DNA of 64,000 nt from Lachnospiraceae bacterium (GTDB taxonomy: Bacteria > Bacillota > Clostridia > Lachnospirales > Lachnospiraceae): NCBI GenBank assembly GCA_900759665.1, contig CAAEWE010000057.1, forward strand, positions 1-64,000, read 5' to 3'. Both the position numbers and the translations under genes were made by a program. This document shows positions 58,257 through 64,000 of the stretch, in pieces. Position 1 is the first letter of the stretch; every line of letters starts with the position of its first letter. Under the pieces are notes generated by a model that saw nothing but the letters and a program-made list of their open reading frames with translations, made no database searches and was not told the origin of the DNA.

Positions 58257-60779
58257 ATGAGAAAAGGTTTCAAAAAAGCCATGTCATTTGTGCTTTCTGC
58301 GGCAATGATGGTTTCTCTCGGTTCCGGGATGACTTTCAGTACAGCAAGTGCAGAGGGTGCGGCTGACACAACAAAGGAGGCTGCCGCAGCGGCATCTACT
58401 GTTACATATGGTGCAGTGGTAGGTTTCCAGACATATAACCAGTATGATTTCCGTAATGGTTATGAGCAGCAGGAGGCTGATGCGAGATACGGAGAGTGGC
58501 TTGTTCAGAATGGCAAGGAGGCTGCTCCGGCAGAGTACAACGGGATCAATATCTACAGAAACGGTAACGGTCCTGAGATTTATGAGAAGGGTGGCAAAAA
58601 GGGACAGCTTAAGGTTGATAAGGCTGAGAAGGCTGAGCTTTGTACCGGCGCTGCCGTTACAGATGCAGTGATGGATAAGGATGGCAAGTACACAGTTTCT
58701 ATTAAGAATCTTGATCTTAAGAAAGAAGCCGATGTAAAGCAGACCTTCAGTATGCTGGATGTATCTACCAACATCACCAAGGATGTTCACAACAAGAATG
58801 TTACCGCAAAGGCAACTTCTATAAAGATCAACGGAGAAGAGATCGCAAAGGACGTTGATCTTCCGGTAAAGGCAGATATTGCAGATGGTGCTTACTACAA
58901 GTTTATGTTTGCAAACGGTTATTCTATCGGTGACAAGACTGCCAATGTGAAGTTCCCACAGCTCAGCACATCAGATAACAGCACAGGACTGGCGGTACCA
59001 AGCGGACTGATCGACATTGAGATCACATTCGAGCTGAAGGGTGTAGACTGGACATACGTACCAGTAAAACCGACAGAGGCTCCGGAGACAACAGCAGCTC
59101 CTGTAACAGCACCTCCAGAGGTTCCGCTGAGTACTTCTTTTGATATGTATCTGAGTGCCAATGTAAATGAGGCACTGACACCATCTGCAGGTCCTGACAT
59201 CCGTATGGACGAGCAGAACAAGGCAATTCAGGCAGCATCCTTTGGTTCAGAGGCAATGAAGACAAAAGTAACTACTGCTAAGAGTGCAAAGGGAAATGCA
59301 TTGTTTGATGCAAAGACTATGGATTACATCGTGTCTGACAGCTCCAGCACCACGATCTCCAAGACTGGTGAGTACAGTCTTTCTGTAACAGCCAGAAGTA
59401 ATATGGAGGATATGACAAGTGACGGTGCTGCATGGTTCCCAATCATGATCAATGGAAGCACAGGTGTTATGCCAAAGGATTTCAATCTCAAGGCGACAAA
59501 GCTTATCGTTGGTGAGGGTGCTTCTGCAAAGGAGTATGCATGGACTGCACAGCTTATGCAAGATGCAAATGGTGATGTGAGACTGTCTGTCTTTAATAAG
59601 TGGGCAACAGATAATGAGAAAGCTGCTGCTAACACGATCAAGGATATGGTTCCGGTTAAGAAGGGCGATAAGATCACCTTCAAGTTCTATGTGGTACCGG
59701 GTGCACCGGCTCCTGCAACGACACCTACTCCGGAGGCAATTGGACCATCTACTTCTTATATGTCATATCTTGGATTCCAGACAGATGACTGGATGTTCCG
59801 TGATACATGGCAGTCAGATAATGGTCTGAAGTGCAAGGATTATGATTACAAGAAACAGGTAGGATGGAGCCATGAGGGCAAGACAAATCCGATTGATGTA
59901 AAATCCATCACAGATGCCAAGATGACAAAGAACGGTGCAAAGTACAAGGTTGCGATCACCGGTCTCGATATTAAGAAGACATCTAAGAATTCAACGAAGT
60001 TTAATATGCTGTATCTTTCTACCGATATTCCTCTTTCTATGAAGGGTGTTACAGTAAAGGATGCGGTATTAAAGATTGATGGTAAGACGGTGAAAGAGTA
60101 CAAGGTAGTGCCAAACAAGGGCGATGCTTCCAAGTACTATCAGTTCATGCTTGCAGATGCGTATGCACCGGCAGACGGAACAAAGGATGCACCTTATCCA
60201 AGCGGCAAGGAGCTTAAGACATTCCCAACCGATTCTATCGAGGTTGAGTATGTGATCGACGGTGTTGATTTCAACAGCAAGACAGTTACAGTAGGTAACT
60301 TCAAGTACAAGCTGACCAAGAACACAGCACAGGTTGTAGGTCTTTCTAAGGCTGGTAAGAAGAAAGCAAATCTTTCTCTTGGCAAGACCATTAAGGTTGC
60401 AAGTGCAAGTGCAGTTTCTACCCAGCCGGCAGTAAAGAAGACATACAAGGTTACATCTGTTAAAGCAGGTGCATTCAAGGGATCTTCTAAGCTGAAGAGC
60501 TTCAGCTTCAAGAAAGCTGTAAATATCAAGAAGCTTCCTGCTAAGGCATTCATGAACTGCAAGAAGCTGAAAAAGGTTGAGCTTAATAAGAATATGAAGA
60601 GCATTCCTGCTAAGGCATTTGCCGGATGTAAGAAGCTTTCCACAATTAAGTGCAATGCAAAGCTGAAATCTGCCAGCAAGAGTGCATTCAAGGGCTGCAA
60701 GAAGAAGATCAAGATTGCAGGCAAGAGTGCAAAGGCAAATAAAAAGAAGATCAAGAAAGCATACAAGAAGGTAAAATAA
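58257..60779 (+). CDS. Large modular secreted protein with three beta modules and BspA-type LRR
   Basis: 840 aa from ATG 58257 (SD AAAGGAGG). Signal peptide about 1-31 (cleavage near ASA). Three related beta-rich modules: one starting VTYGAVVGFQTYNQYDFRNG (about 52), a second STSFDMYLSANVNEAL (about 297), a third STSYMSYLGFQTDDWMFRDT (about 500). They are split by Thr/Pro-rich linkers (PTEAPETTAAPVTAPPEVP; ATTPTPEAIGP). BspA LRRs (about 735-810) follow: SVKAGAFKGSSKLKSFSFKK and IPAKAFAGCKKLSTI. A very basic tail (NKKKIKKAYKKVK) ends it. Surface binding is probable. Related to the 184-aa protein at 10045. Confidence 0.85.
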   Translation: MRKGFKKAMSFVLSAAMMVSLGSGMTFSTASAEGAADTTKEAAAAASTVTYGAVVGFQTYNQYDFRNGYEQQEADARYGEWLVQNGKEAAPAEYNGINIYRNGNGPEIYEKGGKKGQLKVDKAEKAELCTGAAVTDAVMDKDGKYTVSIKNLDLKKEADVKQTFSMLDVSTNITKDVHNKNVTAKATSIKINGEEIAKDVDLPVKADIADGAYYKFMFANGYSIGDKTANVKFPQLSTSDNSTGLAVPSGLIDIEITFELKGVDWTYVPVKPTEAPETTAAPVTAPPEVPLSTSFDMYLSANVNEALTPSAGPDIRMDEQNKAIQAASFGSEAMKTKVTTAKSAKGNALFDAKTMDYIVSDSSSTTISKTGEYSLSVTARSNMEDMTSDGAAWFPIMINGSTGVMPKDFNLKATKLIVGEGASAKEYAWTAQLMQDANGDVRLSVFNKWATDNEKAAANTIKDMVPVKKGDKITFKFYVVPGAPAPATTPTPEAIGPSTSYMSYLGFQTDDWMFRDTWQSDNGLKCKDYDYKKQVGWSHEGKTNPIDVKSITDAKMTKNGAKYKVAITGLDIKKTSKNSTKFNMLYLSTDIPLSMKGVTVKDAVLKIDGKTVKEYKVVPNKGDASKYYQFMLADAYAPADGTKDAPYPSGKELKTFPTDSIEVEYVIDGVDFNSKTVTVGNFKYKLTKNTAQVVGLSKAGKKKANLSLGKTIKVASASAVSTQPAVKKTYKVTSVKAGAFKGSSKLKSFSFKKAVNIKKLPAKAFMNCKKLKKVELNKNMKSIPAKAFAGCKKLSTIKCNAKLKSASKSAFKGCKKKIKIAGKSAKANKKKIKKAYKKVK

Positions 60780-60810
60780 TTCCTGACAGGTAATCTTTCT
60801 GATATGATGG

Positions 60811-60847
60811 GATGCCGTATCCGGTTTTGGATACGGCATTTTTTTGT
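60811..60847 (+). terminator. Terminator of the modular surface protein
   Basis: ATGCCGTATCC pairs perfectly with GGATACGGCAT across GGTTTT, then a run of T. Confidence 0.9.
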
Positions 60848-61020
60848 TTTATGCGTGGAAAAATGGTGGCATTATATTTTATCTCCCAAGAAAAATGTAT
60901 CCAGAAGGCTGTGATCTGGAAATTGCCGCAGATCAGTATACTTCCCGCAAGCCGTTAGTGACAAGTTTGAGTTAAGCGATACGAAGTCTACACGAGTAGG
61001 ACTTAGTGGAATCGGCATTC

Positions 61021-61068
61021 CTACTATATATTGTAAAAAAGTCAGAAAACACATACAATATATAGTAG
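61021..61068 (+). promoter_or_regulatory. Paired NrdR boxes upstream of nrdD
   Basis: TACTATATATTGTA (61022-61035) and TACAATATATAGTA (61054-61067) match the NrdR box core; they form a perfect 15-bp inverted repeat with CTAC/GTAG ends. Centres are 32 bp apart, three helical turns, as NrdR tetramers require. TTGTAA-17-TACAAT and TAGACT-17-TATAAT (61066-61094) are two possible promoters overlapping the boxes. Confidence 0.8.
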
Positions 61069-61220
61069 ACTTTTGTAATGAGGTTTGCTATAATCATTTA
61101 TGGACGCATTCTGAAACCCGGAGCCTTACAGAGGATTCGGGTCTTTTCACGGGTCTTGGGGAGATACCGGAAGAGGAATGTCTGGCATAAAGAAAATGAA
61201 AGAAGAGGTATTTTGGGACA

Positions 61221-63347
61221 ATGAAAGTAACAAAAAGGGATGGCAGAATTGTAGATTATGACAGAAAAAAGATCATACTGGCGATCCAGAAGGCAAATGT
61301 GGAGGTAGACCGCTATGAGCAGGTATCGGAGGAGACTATTGATGCCATTGTTGCCAGTATTGAAAATAAGAAATCGGAGAACCTCATGGTCGAGGATATC
61401 CAGGATATGATCGAGCAGAAGCTTATGGCAGAGCGTAAGTATGAGCTGGCCAAAAAGTATATCATTTATCGTTACACCAGGGAAATGGTCCGCCGTGCCA
61501 ATACTACCGATGATTCGATCATGAGTCTGATCAAAAATAGCAATAAGGATGTCATGGAGGAAAACTCCAACAAAAATGCATATATTGCTTCCACGCAGAG
61601 AGACCTGATCGCAGGTGAGGTATCCAAGGATCTGACAAAGCGTGTTCTGCTTCCGGAGAAGATCATTAAGGCTCACGAAGAGGGTGTGATCCATTTTCAT
61701 GATATGGATTATTACCTCCAGAGTATTTTTAACTGTTGTCTGATCAATATCGGGGATATGCTGGAAAATGGAACCGTTATGAATGGTAAGCTGATCGAGA
61801 GTCCCAAAAGCTTCCAGGTTGCCTGCACGGTTATGACACAGATCATTTCAGCAGTTGCCAGCAGTCAGTATGGCGGACAGTCCGTGGATATCCGTCATCT
61901 GGGCAGATATCTTCGTAAGACACGTGACAAATACGAGCGTCATTATAAAGAGAAATATGGTGATATTATTTCGGATGAGATCCGTGAGCGTTTTATTGAT
62001 GACCGTCTTCGTGATGAACTTCGTTCCGGCGTTCAGACGATCCAGTATCAGATCAATACGCTGATGACCACCAATGGGCAGTCGCCGTTTGTGACATTAT
62101 TCCTGAATCTGGACAAGGACGATCCTTATATAGAGGAAAATGCCATGATCATTGAGGAGATTTTGAAGCAGCGCATTGAGGGCATCAAAAACGAAAAGGG
62201 TGTCTATGTGACACCGGCTTTTCCAAAGCTGATCTATGTATTGGACGAGCATAACTGCCTGAAGGGCGGAAAGTACGATTATCTCACGAAGCTGGCGGTG
62301 AAGTGCAGTGCCAAGAGAATGTATCCGGATTATATTTCCGCAAAGATGATGCGGGAGAATTATGAAGGAAACGTATTTTCCTGTATGGGCTGCCGCAGCT
62401 TCCTGACACCGTGGAAGGATGAAAACGGAGAATATAAGTTTGAGGGAAGATTTAATCAGGGTGTTGTCAGCCTGAACCTGCCACAGATCGGTATTCTGGC
62501 GGAGGGAGATGAGGAGAAGTTCTGGGCACTTTTAGAGGAGCGTCTGGCACTCTGCTTTGAAGCACTGATGTGTCGTCATCATGCACTGGAGGGGACTCTT
62601 TCCAATGTCAGCCCGATCCACTGGCAGTATGGTGCCATTGCCCGGTTGAAGTCAGGAGAGACCATTGATAAGCTTCTTCATGACGGGTACTCAACGATAT
62701 CTTTAGGCTATATTGGGTTATATGAAGTGACAAAGCTGATGACAGGCGTGAGTCACACCGATCCGAAGGGAACAAACTTCGCCCTGCGTCTCATGAAGCG
62801 TCTGCGTCTGGCATGCGATACATGGAAGCTGGAGACGGGACTTGGTTTTGGTCTTTATGGTACACCTGCAGAGAGTCTCTGTTACCGTTTTGCTGAGATT
62901 GATAAGAAGCGTTTTGGGGAGATCAAGGATGTGACGGATAAGGGATACTATACCAACTCTTATCATGTAGATGTCCGGGAAAAGATCGATGCATTTGAGA
63001 AGTTCCGCTTTGAGAGCCAGTTCCAGAAGATTTCCTCCGGTGGAGCGATCTCCTATGTGGAGATTCCGAATATGCGCCACAATCTGGAAGCACTGGAGGA
63101 TGTGGTTCGATTTATTTATGATAATATCCAGTATGCGGAGTTTAATACAAAGTCCGATTACTGTCATGTATGTGGTTATGATGGAGAGATCATTATCAAT
63201 GATGATCTGGAGTGGGAATGTCCACAGTGCCACAATAAGGATAAAAATAAAATGAATGTGACGAGACGTACCTGCGGTTATCTGGGAGAGAATTTCTGGA
63301 ATGTAGGAAAAACAAAAGAGATCAACGCAAGGACGCTTCATTTGTAA
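61221..63347 (+). CDS. nrdD: Anaerobic (class III) ribonucleoside-triphosphate reductase
   Basis: 708 aa. SD is weak (AGAGG at distance). N-terminal ATP cone (1-95) for allosteric control. Catalytic domain with VACTVMTQIISAVASSQYGG (Cys of thiyl radical chemistry), SCMGCRSF, and the C-terminal Zn site C-x2-C ... C-x2-C (YCHVCGYDG, ECPQCHN). The glycyl radical is G689 in RRTCGYLG. It makes dNTPs from NTPs with formate as reductant, under anoxia; needs the activase NrdG, which is not in the window. The stop overlaps the convergent gene by 10 nt. Confidence 0.97.
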   Translation: MKVTKRDGRIVDYDRKKIILAIQKANVEVDRYEQVSEETIDAIVASIENKKSENLMVEDIQDMIEQKLMAERKYELAKKYIIYRYTREMVRRANTTDDSIMSLIKNSNKDVMEENSNKNAYIASTQRDLIAGEVSKDLTKRVLLPEKIIKAHEEGVIHFHDMDYYLQSIFNCCLINIGDMLENGTVMNGKLIESPKSFQVACTVMTQIISAVASSQYGGQSVDIRHLGRYLRKTRDKYERHYKEKYGDIISDEIRERFIDDRLRDELRSGVQTIQYQINTLMTTNGQSPFVTLFLNLDKDDPYIEENAMIIEEILKQRIEGIKNEKGVYVTPAFPKLIYVLDEHNCLKGGKYDYLTKLAVKCSAKRMYPDYISAKMMRENYEGNVFSCMGCRSFLTPWKDENGEYKFEGRFNQGVVSLNLPQIGILAEGDEEKFWALLEERLALCFEALMCRHHALEGTLSNVSPIHWQYGAIARLKSGETIDKLLHDGYSTISLGYIGLYEVTKLMTGVSHTDPKGTNFALRLMKRLRLACDTWKLETGLGFGLYGTPAESLCYRFAEIDKKRFGEIKDVTDKGYYTNSYHVDVREKIDAFEKFRFESQFQKISSGGAISYVEIPNMRHNLEALEDVVRFIYDNIQYAEFNTKSDYCHVCGYDGEIIINDDLEWECPQCHNKDKNKMNVTRRTCGYLGENFWNVGKTKEINARTLHL

Positions 63348-64000
63348 AGTGAAAAAGAAGTGGTTTCTGTCAGTGTGACCGGTATGGTAAAAATAGATTT
63401 TGAAACCTTACCGGATACGCTGGCAGATTGTTCTTTCAGAACCCCTTTTTTATTGATGCGACAGGTCATTTTCAGGGAATCTACGGTGCCGGTGACTTTT
63501 TTCAATTCCTCGGTGCTCATGGATGCCTGTTCGATGATCTGGCAGAAGTAATAGGATGCCGTTTCGCCGGACAGGGTAAATTCATATAAGGTATCACTGC
63601 CCTTAGGAGTCATCTTCATATCCTCAAGCTGGGAAGAGGCATCCTGCATAATATCCGAAATGAAGGTGACCATGGAAAGAACTTCTTCCGGAGAACGCTC
63701 CGTTCGTGTCTTTTCTGTTCCGTTATTTGTGATATACCAGCCGTCCTTATAGGTGGAATGACTTTTTTCTGTCTTTCCCCTGGTGGTAGTTTTGGTGGTC
63801 ATGTCGAGGGTTAAATGATCGCGGTCGTTGGCACCGGTTACAAGAGCATTGGCACTCATATGGCGTTTTCCTTTGATCAGCTTTCCTCTGAGATTGATGG
63901 AGGCATCGGTTTTTGCACGGAAAGAGGACTGGGACAACAGCTTTTCGAAGGAAAAATATACTTTCCCCTCAGGTGAATCGGGATCCGGTGTTTCAGAAAC
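63338..64000 (-). CDS. DUF6612-like lipoprotein, 5' end cut by the window edge
   Basis: The minus-strand frame is open from 64000 to the stop at 63338 with 220 codons. Visible: VSETPDPDSPEGK, LTLDMTTKTTTRGKTEKSHS, DGWYITNNGTEKTRTE, and the last third. The pattern of alternating beta strands with the middle ISDIMQDASSQLEDM helix resembles DUF6612/LppX-like lipoproteins. The signal peptide lies beyond the window. Role unknown. Convergent with nrdD (10-nt overlap, no terminator). Confidence 0.6.
   Translation of the reverse strand, partial: VSETPDPDSPEGKVYFSFEKLLSQSSFRAKTDASINLRGKLIKGKRHMSANALVTGANDRDHLTLDMTTKTTTRGKTEKSHSTYKDGWYITNNGTEKTRTERSPEEVLSMVTFISDIMQDASSQLEDMKMTPKGSDTLYEFTLSGETASYYFCQIIEQASMSTEELKKVTGTVDSLKMTCRINKKGVLKEQSASVSGKVSKSIFTIPVTLTETTSFSLYK

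Noticed and set aside
60848..61020. Short frames on both strands between the surface protein and nrdD
   Set aside because: No SD or recognisable domain; the interval is explained by the terminator, NrdR boxes and promoters.
1..64000. CRISPR array
   Set aside because: No regularly spaced repeats were seen; the only direct repeats are the 39-bp pair at 19856/20009 and the short tandem in the DUF2953 gene.

Overview
The window looks like chromosome from a spore-forming, strictly anaerobic Firmicute, most likely a Lachnospiraceae gut bacterium. The evidence is a class III (anaerobic) ribonucleotide reductase, a pyrophosphate-type phosphofructokinase, a two-ASKHA-domain 2-hydroxyacyl-CoA dehydratase activase, a GerW/YtfJ sporulation protein and a SpoIIM-like protein. 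Strong Shine-Dalgarno sites (AGGAGG type), near-consensus sigma-A promoters with 17-bp spacers and BspA-type leucine-rich surface proteins agree with this. Genus cannot be fixed from the sequence alone.

Layout. 1-4520 is an AT-rich accessory region. It holds a left-truncated Abi_2/AbiF-type HEPN gene preceded by a compact structured RNA with its own promoter and terminator, a frameshifted small gene, a probable IS256-type element end, an LRR lipoprotein, fused fragments of rhuM and a GNAT acetyltransferase, and a CpcT/CpeT-like protein. 4780-10600 is metabolism and stress: bioB with a BirA-like operator, an HTH/ArsC-like pair, PPi-phosphofructokinase, fuculose-phosphate-type aldolase, bacteriohemerythrin, hsp20 under a CIRCE-like element, and a small secreted protein. 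10700-19750 carries an FtsA-like ATPase, a WalJ-type metallo-hydrolase, ACT-domain and UPF0210 proteins, an LCP wall ligase, an aspartate-type aminotransferase and a CPBP protease. 20016-24266 (minus) is the giant activase/dehydratase protein. 24400-32500 covers a LysM protein, a rhomboid-like protein with a zinc finger, a double GT-C glycosyltransferase, and a cluster of uncharacterised genes ending in DUF2953-GerW.

32598-47932 is housekeeping: rpmB, an AAA+ ATPase, rsmD-coaD, a coiled-coil protein, an extended ZapA, a U32 peptidase, a SEDS/PBP pair, Nudix, CheY, tRNA-Leu(CAA), a zf-HC2-like protein and polA-coaE. 47920-57966 has a SpoIIM-like protein, an orphan solute-binding-like protein, cyclophilin, a four-gene Gld-type ABC operon, mutY and a reduced sigma-like protein. 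58257-64000 has a large modular LRR surface protein, nrdD behind paired NrdR boxes, and the 3' part of a DUF6612-like gene.

Most genes are core and co-oriented. The most unusual material is the AbiF-like RNA-protein pair at the left edge, a probable type III-like toxin-antitoxin or defence module. Next come the regulatory sites (BirA, CIRCE, NrdR and a palindrome at the activase start), the modular secreted-protein family found at both 10045 and 58257, and several proteins with odd domain architectures: rhomboid without catalytic residues plus zinc finger, GT-C tandem with a beta-domain linker, ZapA with a long heptad array, and a sigma-like protein lacking region 4.
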